Positions 7,001 to 15,010 of a stretch of DNA of 64,000 bases are shown here, piece by piece (position 1 is the stretch's first letter; every line of letters begins with the position of its first letter). Source of the DNA: CAUZIZ01 sp965218775 (GTDB lineage: Bacteria > Acidobacteriota > UBA6911 > RPQK01 > JAJDTT01). Location of the stretch: the NCBI GenBank assembly GCA_965218775.1, contig CBDCLS010000002.1, forward strand, positions 80,209 to 144,208. The letters run 5' to 3'. Below the pieces are notes generated by a model, which was not told where the DNA came from, made no database searches, and was given only the letters and a program-made list of their open reading frames with translations. The translations under genes were made by a program, and so were the position numbers.

Positions 7001-8545
7001 TTGAGTAGTGAAAAGCCAACCCTGATTGGCGAGCGATACAAAATCCTTCACTCCCTTGGCGAAGACAAGATTGGACCGGTGTCTCTGGCCAAAGATGAAG
7101 TTGCCGGAGGCGAAGTCGTGCTCCGGGCTCTGTCGCCCGAGATCATCGCAGATACGGCTACGATCGAGAAGCTCGGGAAAGAAATCGCAAGGCTGAACGG
7201 ATTGGAGCATGAGGGGATTGTTTCATCTTACGACCTTTGCTGTCTCCGAGACCCGGGCGCGGCCTTTCTCGTCTGTGAGCACATAGATGGCCAGACTCTG
7301 CGTGAACTGCTCTCCAACAACCCTGAGTCCTTCCGTGAAGAGAACCGTTTTCGTGCTCTCGCAGAGCAGATCTTATCCGCCGTCGACTATGCACATCGAC
7401 GTGGGATCACACACCGCGACTTGACGTCGGACAACGTCCTGCTGACTCCCGATGACCGGATCAAGATCCTGGACTTCGGGATCGATGCGATGATCGACGA
7501 GTCTCATCCGGAAGCCCGAAAGAAAATGTCCTGGGCCAGCAGGAAGCTCTCCTCTACGGGGATGGATGCAGAACGCGCAGTTCCGATCGACATCCACTCG
7601 CTTGGCAGGCTGTTTCGTGAAATGCTCCTGGGAGAATCGGAGTCCTCCGAAGCACGCCAGGAAGAGGCCCCGTTGCCTATCTCCGGCATATCGGCCGGTC
7701 TGAACTCGCTCATCTTCAGTTGTCTCAGTAAGGAAAGCTCTCAGCGTCCAAAGACCGTCAAGGAGATTCTCGATCAGCTTCTGGACGGACGGGTTCAACA
7801 ATCAGAAAAGAATGATCATGCACTTGCCGATTTGCGAGCCGAGAAGCCCCCGCCGTTGGCTGGGACAGACGAAGGAGAGTCGAATATGCCGGTCGAGGGC
7901 TCCGGTGGAAGGTGGCGAAGGAGAGCTGGCTTAGTAGTGCTGATTCTACTTGCGCTGGCGCTACTCCTTGTTTGGCAATGGCCGCAGTACATCAGGGAAC
8001 GCACCGGTGCCCAGATACGCGAAGAGGTGCGGTCTGGTGCTACCCCTGGTCGTCTGGCAAGTGGAAACGAAGCTTCTGAGTCCCCGCTTTCAAAGGAGCC
8101 CCTGCGCCCGGATGGAGGAGAGTCGGTGGGTTCGGCAGTTCAACCAGGGGACTCTCGTCCTCCTGAAGCGGTTCCTGGGGAGAGTCCTGGTAGGGCAGTG
8201 GAAAGCCAACGCTCCTCCAGCACGCTGACTCCTCCGCCGGGAGGTGTGGGTGGCGCGACCGACGTTATCGAGTCCCCGACCCGTTCAAGCACTCGGACCA
8301 CAGGCGGCTATACCTTGCAAGTTGGAGCTTTTGGGCTCAGCAAGTCGGCCCAGGACCTTACTTCCCGGTTAAGGGACCGTGGCTATGAAGCAAGGATCCA
8401 GGAACCTGGGGGAGGGAATAAATATTACCTCGTCTGGATTGGAGATTATGAGAACGTCGCGGCAGCCTCGCAGACTCAGAAACGCCTGGAATCAGCCGGT
8501 TTTCATACCTACGTTCGACGCGTCGAGCCAGTCCGGCCCGAGTAG
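7001..8545 (+). CDS. Membrane-anchored Ser/Thr kinase-like protein with C-terminal SPOR domain
   Basis: A 514-aa protein. Residues about 12-262 form a Hanks-type kinase fold: catalytic loop HRDLTSDN (138-145, Asp140 and Asn145 kept), DFG at 158-160 and a DIHSLGRLFREML helix. Two features are atypical: the glycine loop is degenerate (GEDKIG) and the VAIK lysine is replaced by arginine (VVLRAL, Arg42), and the lysine of HRDLKxxN is threonine. Catalysis may therefore be weak or absent. A basic stretch and one membrane helix (about 309-327) follow, then a long Ser/Pro/Gly-rich linker and a SPOR domain (about 440-508, YTLQVGAF), which in other proteins binds denuded septal peptidoglycan. The start is TTG at 7001; no ATG is available before the kinase domain. 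Confidence 0.85.
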   Translation: MSSEKPTLIGERYKILHSLGEDKIGPVSLAKDEVAGGEVVLRALSPEIIADTATIEKLGKEIARLNGLEHEGIVSSYDLCCLRDPGAAFLVCEHIDGQTLRELLSNNPESFREENRFRALAEQILSAVDYAHRRGITHRDLTSDNVLLTPDDRIKILDFGIDAMIDESHPEARKKMSWASRKLSSTGMDAERAVPIDIHSLGRLFREMLLGESESSEARQEEAPLPISGISAGLNSLIFSCLSKESSQRPKTVKEILDQLLDGRVQQSEKNDHALADLRAEKPPPLAGTDEGESNMPVEGSGGRWRRRAGLVVLILLALALLLVWQWPQYIRERTGAQIREEVRSGATPGRLASGNEASESPLSKEPLRPDGGESVGSAVQPGDSRPPEAVPGESPGRAVESQRSSSTLTPPPGGVGGATDVIESPTRSSTRTTGGYTLQVGAFGLSKSAQDLTSRLRDRGYEARIQEPGGGNKYYLVWIGDYENVAAASQTQKRLESAGFHTYVRRVEPVRPE

Positions 8546-8666
8546 GATTACCCTTCCCAAGAACCCGTCGACTTGATCTCGCGTCAATGGGGTGCGGGTG
8601 TCGATCAGCGTTGGCCCCTGCTCCTCGTTTCTAGTAGAGTGCTCTCCGCCGCTGGGAAAAGCACCT

Positions 8667-10217
8667 ATGCTTGAGCAACTCAGGTTTATCGACCTTCTTG
8701 TGATTGTTCTCAATCTCGGGGCGATGATCGCCATCGGGGTATACACTTCCCGTAAGAGCAAGTCGCCGGAAGCTTATTTTCTGGCTAATCGGAGCATGCC
8801 TGGTTGGGTGGTCGGGATCTCTCTGATGGCGACGATCATCAGTTCCATGACCTTCTTGGCGATGCCGGGTTTTGCCTTTCAGCAGGACTGGCGCTACATC
8901 CCCGGGCACATGACCTATCTCATCGCCAGCGCGGCAGCTCTCTTCCTGTTCTTGCCCTTCTTCCGGGCTGGGCGTTTCAACTCAGCCTACGAATATCTGG
9001 AACATCGCTTCGGACGTTGGGCGAGGCTCTACGCGGCGGCTGGATTCATTCTGTTTCAGATGTTCCGGCTGGGCGTGATTCTCTACGCAGTGTCCCTGGC
9101 GATTGAGACCCTGAGCGGATTCCCTCTGCCCTGGATCATCATTGCTTTCGGTGTTCTGGTGGTGTTCTACACCACAGCTGGCGGTCTGGAAGCGGTGATC
9201 TGGACCGACGTACTTCAGGGTTGTGCGCTGGTCGGAGGGGGACTTCTATGTGTGCCCATTGTGGCCGGTTTGCTTCCGGGTGGATTCAGTCAGATTCTGG
9301 TTGAGGCCCAGGCGGCCGAGAAGTTCGCTGTGGGAAGTACTGATTTTTCCTGGACCGAAAAGACCCTGTGGGTGAACACCCTTCTCTATTTCTTTCTCTT
9401 CCTGCAGGTTCTGAGCACGGACCAGATGACGGTTCAGCGCTACTCGGCGATGAAGACGGATCGCGATGCCCGTCAGGGAGTCATCCTCGGAGCTTTCTCC
9501 ACGGTTGGAGTCTGGCTCTACTTTACTTTTGTGGGGACGGCACTGTACGTTTTCTACAACCACTTTCCCACGCCCGAATTAGAGAGTCTTCAACCGGAAC
9601 AAGTTTTCCCCTACTTCATACTGACCCGGATGCCGGCTGGACTGGCAGGCCTCATCATCTCGGGATTGTTGGCGGCTGCTATGTCGACTCTGGACTCGAG
9701 TATCAATGCCTCCTCTGCCACCGTGACCACCGATTTCTATCGGCGTCTGTTCGTTCCAGACCGCGAGGAACGACACTACGTGACGGTGGGCCGCTGGTTG
9801 TCGGTGTTTTTCGGAGCGATCATGATCGCTGCGGCACTGCTGATCTACATGACCCGGACCGAGACACTGATGGACCTCCAGAGCCTGATCATGTCCATCC
9901 TGAGTGGAGGATTATTAGGTCTTTTCTTGCTGGGTTTCCTGACGCGGAGAGTCGACAGCCGAGCAGCTCTGGTGGCGACCCTCACCGTCTTGGGCGCTGT
10001 CTGTCTCTGGGTCTTTGTCGGTAGCGAGACGGGTGCCCGCTCGTTGCCAGCCCTGAGCCGATTTTTCCCCGACCGATTCTGGATCATTGTTCTAGCCAAT
10101 CTGCTGCTGCTGGGATTGGGGTATGGCCTCAGCTTTCTGTTACCCGGCCGGCCGGAAAAGGAGTTGACCAACCTTACGATCTGGACGCGTCGAAAGTCGG
10201 CGCCGTCAGACGGCTAG
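8667..10217 (+). CDS. Sodium:solute symporter (SSS family)
   Basis: A 516-aa integral membrane protein beginning at ATG 8667. It has about 13-14 hydrophobic helices and SSS family landmarks: SKSPEAYFLANRSMPGW after the first helix, the TTAGGLEAVIWTDVLQ signature, the QRYSAMK segment and the LAAAMSTLDSSINASSA sodium-site helix. The family couples sodium entry to uptake of sugars, sialic acid, amino acids or carboxylates; the sequence alone does not give the substrate. An open frame extends upstream to 8592 but carries no membrane signal. It follows the kinase-like gene by about 120 bp on the same strand, and sialidase-like genes elsewhere in the window make a sugar acid or sialic acid substrate possible. 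Confidence 0.92.
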   Translation: MLEQLRFIDLLVIVLNLGAMIAIGVYTSRKSKSPEAYFLANRSMPGWVVGISLMATIISSMTFLAMPGFAFQQDWRYIPGHMTYLIASAAALFLFLPFFRAGRFNSAYEYLEHRFGRWARLYAAAGFILFQMFRLGVILYAVSLAIETLSGFPLPWIIIAFGVLVVFYTTAGGLEAVIWTDVLQGCALVGGGLLCVPIVAGLLPGGFSQILVEAQAAEKFAVGSTDFSWTEKTLWVNTLLYFFLFLQVLSTDQMTVQRYSAMKTDRDARQGVILGAFSTVGVWLYFTFVGTALYVFYNHFPTPELESLQPEQVFPYFILTRMPAGLAGLIISGLLAAAMSTLDSSINASSATVTTDFYRRLFVPDREERHYVTVGRWLSVFFGAIMIAAALLIYMTRTETLMDLQSLIMSILSGGLLGLFLLGFLTRRVDSRAALVATLTVLGAVCLWVFVGSETGARSLPALSRFFPDRFWIIVLANLLLLGLGYGLSFLLPGRPEKELTNLTIWTRRKSAPSDG

Positions 10218-10240
10218 ATCAAAGACAGGGAGGATTGATT

Positions 10241-10411
10241 TTGCGAATTCCTTTCGCCTCGTGCCTGATTCCAGTGGTCCTTGTCGCACTGTCGGCAGTA
10301 CCGGTCAGTGCAGAGCGCCCGTTCTACGTGTTCAACTCCGACAGCGGGACCTCGGCGTTTGCCAATGTCAAGGGTGAGGTTTCAGACAAGGTCAAGCGGC
10401 AGATTCTGTGA
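10241..10411 (+). CDS. Small exported protein or truncated N-terminus
   Basis: A 56-codon frame with a TTG start preceded by a good ribosome site (GGGAGG at 10228-10233). Residues 1-22 form a clear signal peptide (hydrophobic core then PVSAE), followed by about 34 residues starting RPFYVFNSDSGTSAF. I do not recognise the mature part. It ends 20 bp inside the 3' end of the convergent antiporter gene. It could be a genuine small secreted protein or the leftover front of a larger exported enzyme cut by a deletion. Confidence 0.4.
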   Translation: MRIPFASCLIPVVLVALSAVPVSAERPFYVFNSDSGTSAFANVKGEVSDKVKRQIL

Positions 10412-12107
10412 CTTGGATTTCTGGATCTAGTTCAAGCGCACGGTCCTGTTGACGCTGTATCCACTTCTCTATCCTGTCGCTGGAGATGTCCAAGGCGCGC
10501 AGGACGGCACTTGCCAGATCTACTCCTTCGGGAAAGCTGTAGGACACGATAGGAGTTGCACCCAAGGCTTCAAACCTCTTCGCCTCCTCACCCGTAGTGG
10601 CGGAGACAAAGCGTGTCAGGTTGGGGTAGCGAACCGAGATTGTGGGACCTACCTCAGCCGCAACTTGCTCGCGGGGAACTGCGATCGCCAGGATTCTCGC
10701 CTCCGCCATTTGAATGGTTTCTGCCAACCGGAGATCGGCCAGATCTCCGAAAGCCACGGCGTAGCCGTCGATCCTGGCGGTCACGAATCTGTCATGGTCG
10801 AAGTCAAAGGCCTTGTAGGCGATGCCGTGGTCATCCAAGGCATGGGTGAGCTGTCGGCCTACCTCGCTCATTCCAATGATGACGACCTTCGCAGGTCCCT
10901 CCTGCTCTCCGGTAATCTCGCCAGCATGCTCCTTCCAGGCTTCGTCAGCCAGGCGTGCCGTAAGGCGATGACCCAGGGCCGAGAGGGATGGAGTCAGCGC
11001 CATGCTCGCTGCCACTGCGGCAATTAGAATCGACGATAATTCGGCTGCGATTGCTCCACTGAGCAGTGGCAAAGCCAGGATCACAAAGGCGAATTCACTT
11101 CCTTGCGAAAGCAGCACTCCGATCTGAATCGAGATGAATGAGGGCAGCCGGATTACCCACGCTGCGAGGTAGACAAACGCGGCTTTGACAACAAGTAAAA
11201 GAAGCAACGCCAGTAAGACCTGGGGCCAGTGAAGCGCCAACATCTGAAGGTTCAGTGCCATTCCCACCGTGATGAAAAAGAAACCCAACAGTAGGCCACG
11301 AAAGGGTTTGACTTCCGTTTGGATGACGTGCCGATAAGGCGTCTCCGAAATGATCATTCCGCTGAGAAAGGCACCCAGAGTCAGCGACAGACCAACTGCG
11401 GCGGTAGCGGCGCCGGTTGCCAGGACGACGAGGAGGGTCGTGGCTGTGAAGATTTCTTCGTGTTTGGCTCGGGACAAGAAGGCGAAGAGAGGGCCAATCA
11501 CATAGCGTCCGACTACGATTGCCCCCATGAACGCGAGCGCGGCCTTGACCAGAGCGGATCCAAGGTCGAACGCCAGGGAGGGGCCACTACTTCCCATCGA
11601 GGCCGCCAGGATCAACAGGAAGATTGCGCACACATCTTGAAAAATGAGAACAGCAGTAGCCGATTGGCCCACCGGACAGCTTTGCTGACTGTATTCCTTG
11701 ACTGTTTCAGTTGCGACCGCAGTCGAGGACAGGGCGAGGGTGGCTCCTAGCACGATTGCTAGCTCAGTAGTGAGCTCGGCTCCCTTCAGCAGCACCAGGC
11801 TGAGCGCGAAGGTACACAGCGCCATCTGAAGAGGGCCCAGGCCAAGGATGTCCCGACGTGCTTCCCAGAGTCGTGGGAGAGAGAAGTGAAGGCCGATATC
11901 GAAGAGCAGAAACACTACGCCGAGCTCGGCGAGAAGATGGGTGGTCTTGCTCTCCTCGATGATGCTCAGACCGTAGGGGCCAACCAGTACCCCCGCCACC
12001 AGATAACCCACGATGGGGCTCATGCGGAGGGGACGCACCAGGAAGACTGCTACGATGCCGACGAAGAGCAAGAGTAGCACCGGTTGAAGGGTGTGAACCT
12101 GTTCCAT
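10392..12107 (-). CDS. KefB-type CPA2 cation/proton antiporter with TrkA-N domain
   Basis: A 571-aa protein with about 12 membrane helices (residues 8-385) typical of CPA2 exchangers, including PIVGYLVAGVLVGP near residue 31, the FQDVCAIFLL segment with the conserved ion-binding Asp region, and LSQGSEFAFVIL. A cytoplasmic Rossmann TrkA-N domain follows (about 400-530, VVIIGMSEVGRQL). KefB/KefC proteins export potassium in exchange for protons, often gated by glutathione adducts or nucleotides. No KefF/KefG partner is adjacent. It may defend against electrophiles or regulate pH; the precise ion is not visible from sequence. Confidence 0.92.
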   Translation of the reverse strand: MEQVHTLQPVLLLLFVGIVAVFLVRPLRMSPIVGYLVAGVLVGPYGLSIIEESKTTHLLAELGVVFLLFDIGLHFSLPRLWEARRDILGLGPLQMALCTFALSLVLLKGAELTTELAIVLGATLALSSTAVATETVKEYSQQSCPVGQSATAVLIFQDVCAIFLLILAASMGSSGPSLAFDLGSALVKAALAFMGAIVVGRYVIGPLFAFLSRAKHEEIFTATTLLVVLATGAATAAVGLSLTLGAFLSGMIISETPYRHVIQTEVKPFRGLLLGFFFITVGMALNLQMLALHWPQVLLALLLLLVVKAAFVYLAAWVIRLPSFISIQIGVLLSQGSEFAFVILALPLLSGAIAAELSSILIAAVAASMALTPSLSALGHRLTARLADEAWKEHAGEITGEQEGPAKVVIIGMSEVGRQLTHALDDHGIAYKAFDFDHDRFVTARIDGYAVAFGDLADLRLAETIQMAEARILAIAVPREQVAAEVGPTISVRYPNLTRFVSATTGEEAKRFEALGATPIVSYSFPEGVDLASAVLRALDISSDRIEKWIQRQQDRALELDPEIQVTESAA

Positions 12108-12498
12108 GGTGATGGATCTTCAGTTGAGTATTCTGGTTACTCGCGAGTCGCAACGCCTCCCGCCGCCGACCAGCTATCTAATAACGTGCCCGAGGGGGGC
12201 CTTGGGCACACACCTCCACGGGATCCCGAGAGTTATACTACACGCAGCGGGCCGGCACGACCCAGTTTATGAAGCCTTACCATGCTCGTGGACGGATAGG
12301 AATTCAGATTTTTCAGTTGTGGAAGTGTCGCCTCGACTATTTCAGGCTTCAAGACCAGACTCGTGTCGCCTTGCAGGTCGTCTTCTCGAAGGATCGGATT
12401 CAACAGACACCAAAGATCAACCCACAGTGCTTGTACCCCTTTGGCCCCACAGATCCAGGTTGGCTGACCGCGCGGTCGCTACGGAGCGGGGTTGAGAA
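12108..12498. other. Divergent intergenic region, no gene recognised
   Basis: About 390 bp between the divergent antiporter and the spermidine-synthase-like membrane gene. Open frames here show no domain-like features or good ribosome sites. Promoters for both genes presumably lie here but I cannot place them with confidence. Confidence 0.5.
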
Positions 12499-14595
12499 AT
12501 GCGAGTCGAGTCACAACGCTCTGCCATCCTTTTCATCTCTGCGATTACGGTCAGTTCCTTTCTGCTCTTCCAGGTGCAGCCACTGGTCGCCCGTTTCGCC
12601 CTACCCTGGTTCGGTGGGGCGCCTGCCGTATGGACCGTCTGTATGTTGTTCTTCCAGGCGCTGCTTCTGGGAGGATACGCCTATGCACACTGGCTCAACA
12701 CGACCCTTCGGCCGAAGAGGCAGCTGTTTGTGCACGCTGCGCTTCTACTCGGGAGCCTTTTTCTACTTCCACTGATCCCTTCAGATGCTTGGAGGGTCCA
12801 ACAGATCTCTAACCCAACCGGATATATCCTGGCTTTTCTGCTGACCCTGGTGGGTCTGCACTACTTCTTGTTGGCATCCACCGCACCCCTGATTCAAGCG
12901 TGGTACGCTCAGAGATATCCAGATCGCTCTCCCTATCGGTTGTACGCCTGGTCCAATACCAGCTCCCTGGTGGCGCTGCTGAGTTATCCTTTCGTCTTCG
13001 AGCCCGCGTTCTCGTTGGACGTTCAAGCCTATCTATGGTCCGGCCTATACCTGGTTTTTCTGCTGCTCTGCATCGCAGCCGGGTTGGCGTTTTCCAGGAG
13101 CGTCCGGATTGAGAACGGAGGACCGTTCCCAACTTCCAAGCCAGTTTCTCCGCCTGAGTACCGCGGACGCCCGTTCCCTGTTCTGCTTCTATGGTTCTTT
13201 CTACCGTTTTGCGCTTCGGTTTTGTTGTTGGCGATCACCAACGAGCTCTGTCATGACGTGGCGGTGGTCCCCTTCCTGTGGGTGGCTCCGTTGAGTCTGT
13301 ACCTGCTCTCCTTCATCCTCACCTTTGAAAGCAGCCGATGGTACAAGCGTGTTCTATGGGTTCCCCTCGCCGCAATCCTCCTCTACTCGATTCGCTACAC
13401 AGCCTGGTTCTCGGAGGAGGCACTACTGAGCGTCGACCTGGGATTGTGGTGCGCGATTCTGTTCGTGTTTTGCATGCTGTGCCACGGGGAAGTCGCAACC
13501 CTCAAACCAGAAGCACTTCAGCTGACCAAATTCTACTTGACGATTGCTGCTGGGGGTGCTGCCGGCGGGATCTTCGTCGCCCTCCTTGCGCCGCGAGTGT
13601 TTCGATCCTACGCCGAGCTTCCGGTGGGACTCTGTCTCAGTATAGTGCTGATCGGTCTGCTGCTGATGCGCGCACCTCTCGAGAGGGCGCTGAAAAGGTT
13701 GCAACTGGGAGGCCGCTTCCTGGCAAGGATCGTCCCCATGGTGTTATATGCCACCCTGGTTGTTTACATCGGCTGGGATGTGTTCTCGTCCGTTGACGTT
13801 CCTGAAGATGTGATAGCAAAGGATCGAAACTTCTATGGAGTGCTTCAAGTGCGTGATGAAGAACAAAAAGACTCCCATTGGATTCGATATCTTGAGCACG
13901 GCCGGATCATTCACGGTGCTCAATACCAGGATCCCGAACGAGAGAGCATTCCTCTTACCTACTATGGCACTGAAAGTGGTTTAGGCGTCTTGATTCGCCA
14001 CGATCCCAAGGCAATCGGTAGGCGCATAGGTGCGATCGGCCTGGGTGCTGGGTCGATTGCGGGCCTCATGCGAAGCAGGGACACACTGCGATTCTATGAG
14101 ATCAACCCTCAGGTAATTCAGTACGCTCAGGAACACTTCAGCTATCTAGAGCAGAGCCAGGCGGAGATCGAGATGGTCCTGGGGGACGCGAGGATCTCCC
14201 TGGAAGCTGAACCTCCCCAAGGCTTCGATCTCCTGGTCCTAGACGCCTTCAATGGGGACGCTCCCCCGGTTCATCTGTTCACCCTCGAAGCCTTTGAGCT
14301 GTACCGACGGCATCTGGCGCCCGGTGGCACGATCCTGGTTCATATTTCGAATCTGTATTTCGACTTCGCTCCCCTGATATGGGGCCTGGCCGACCACTTC
14401 AAGATGTCTGCAGGCATCTTCTCGACGGAAGACGACGAGCTCGAGCAGTACGGCGCAGACTGGGCCATCATCACGGAGCGGGAGGATCTCTTTGAGCTGG
14501 AGTGGATCCAGGATGAAGCGGTGTTTCCCGAGCCAGATGCGGAGAGAATCCTCTGGTCTGACAAGTACAGCAGTTTGTTTGGATTAATGTATTGA
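12499..14595 (+). CDS. Membrane protein fused to spermidine-synthase-like domain
   Basis: A 698-aa protein. The first about 420 residues contain roughly ten to twelve hydrophobic helices; the last about 250 form a Rossmann methyltransferase-type domain like spermidine/spermine synthase: GAIGLGAGSIAG nucleotide loop, RFYEINPQVI acidic turn, and VLGDARISLE followed by LLVLDAFNGD at the active-site position. The catalytic Asp of true SpeE (GGGD...) is not obvious, and such membrane fusions are widespread in bacteria with unknown activity. It probably acts at the inner membrane. The stop codon coincides with the start of a repeat at 14593. Confidence 0.85.
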   Translation: MRVESQRSAILFISAITVSSFLLFQVQPLVARFALPWFGGAPAVWTVCMLFFQALLLGGYAYAHWLNTTLRPKRQLFVHAALLLGSLFLLPLIPSDAWRVQQISNPTGYILAFLLTLVGLHYFLLASTAPLIQAWYAQRYPDRSPYRLYAWSNTSSLVALLSYPFVFEPAFSLDVQAYLWSGLYLVFLLLCIAAGLAFSRSVRIENGGPFPTSKPVSPPEYRGRPFPVLLLWFFLPFCASVLLLAITNELCHDVAVVPFLWVAPLSLYLLSFILTFESSRWYKRVLWVPLAAILLYSIRYTAWFSEEALLSVDLGLWCAILFVFCMLCHGEVATLKPEALQLTKFYLTIAAGGAAGGIFVALLAPRVFRSYAELPVGLCLSIVLIGLLLMRAPLERALKRLQLGGRFLARIVPMVLYATLVVYIGWDVFSSVDVPEDVIAKDRNFYGVLQVRDEEQKDSHWIRYLEHGRIIHGAQYQDPERESIPLTYYGTESGLGVLIRHDPKAIGRRIGAIGLGAGSIAGLMRSRDTLRFYEINPQVIQYAQEHFSYLEQSQAEIEMVLGDARISLEAEPPQGFDLLVLDAFNGDAPPVHLFTLEAFELYRRHLAPGGTILVHISNLYFDFAPLIWGLADHFKMSAGIFSTEDDELEQYGADWAIITEREDLFELEWIQDEAVFPEPDAERILWSDKYSSLFGLMY

Positions 14596-14710
14596 TAGTC
14601 GGCACCCGATCTTACGGACAGCGTCCGATTTGATCGAAATCGAACGGCGGCTTTCACCCCTCGAAGCGGACATTCAAATTTTCCCCAGAAACGTCGAACG
14701 AAGTACCGCA
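14593..14710 (+). repeat. About 110-bp dispersed repeat, copy A
   Basis: From the stop codon of the preceding gene on, about 115 bp match (about 85% by eye) the reverse complement of 20855-20965, for example CGGCACCCGATCTTAC and GACATTCAA; the 3' half also matches 47492-47565. All three copies lie beside toxin, restriction or broken genes. Confidence 0.65.
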
Positions 14711-14890
14711 AACGGCCAAGCAATCATTCCGCGCAGATCAAGCGGTCATACGGCCACGAAAAGCTTGTGGCTGAAAAGAATGGGTCGCCTTTTCGAGAAA
14801 CAAGGACAAGGATGGCAGTTTCAAGCACACGACCAGCTTCGTAGTTGAACGCCGATTCTGCCGCCCCAGGGGAACGGGTTCGAGGATCTC

Positions 14891-15010
14891 CTAATCGGTC
14901 AGCGGGCAGGTTGCCCAACCACGCCGCCGATTCTCGGCAAACCACTTATGGGCCGCCTCGTGATAGGCATGCGTCGGATCAAAGGGAGCTATCAGCACGT
15001 TCACGTCTAG
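14891..15010 (-). pseudogene. PIN-domain (VapC-like) toxin fragment cut by an insertion sequence
   Basis: Read leftward from 15010 the DNA encodes LDVNVLIAPFDPTHAYHEAA and continues HKWFAENRRRGWATCPLTD before an in-frame TAG at 14893-14891. This is the N-terminal half of a PIN ribonuclease toxin: the first catalytic Asp lies in LDVNVL. The upstream end abuts the IS1380-family element whose target site is CTAG at 15007-15010, so the start codon region was separated by the insertion; the C-terminal half is lost or scrambled (a hydrophobic frame at 14724-14890 shows no clear match). No antitoxin partner is visible. It is a dead toxin gene. Confidence 0.6.

Noticed and set aside
12106..12495. 129-codon frame in the gap before the spermidine-synthase-like gene
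   Set aside because: Unusual composition, several overlapping alternatives in all frames and no recognisable domain.
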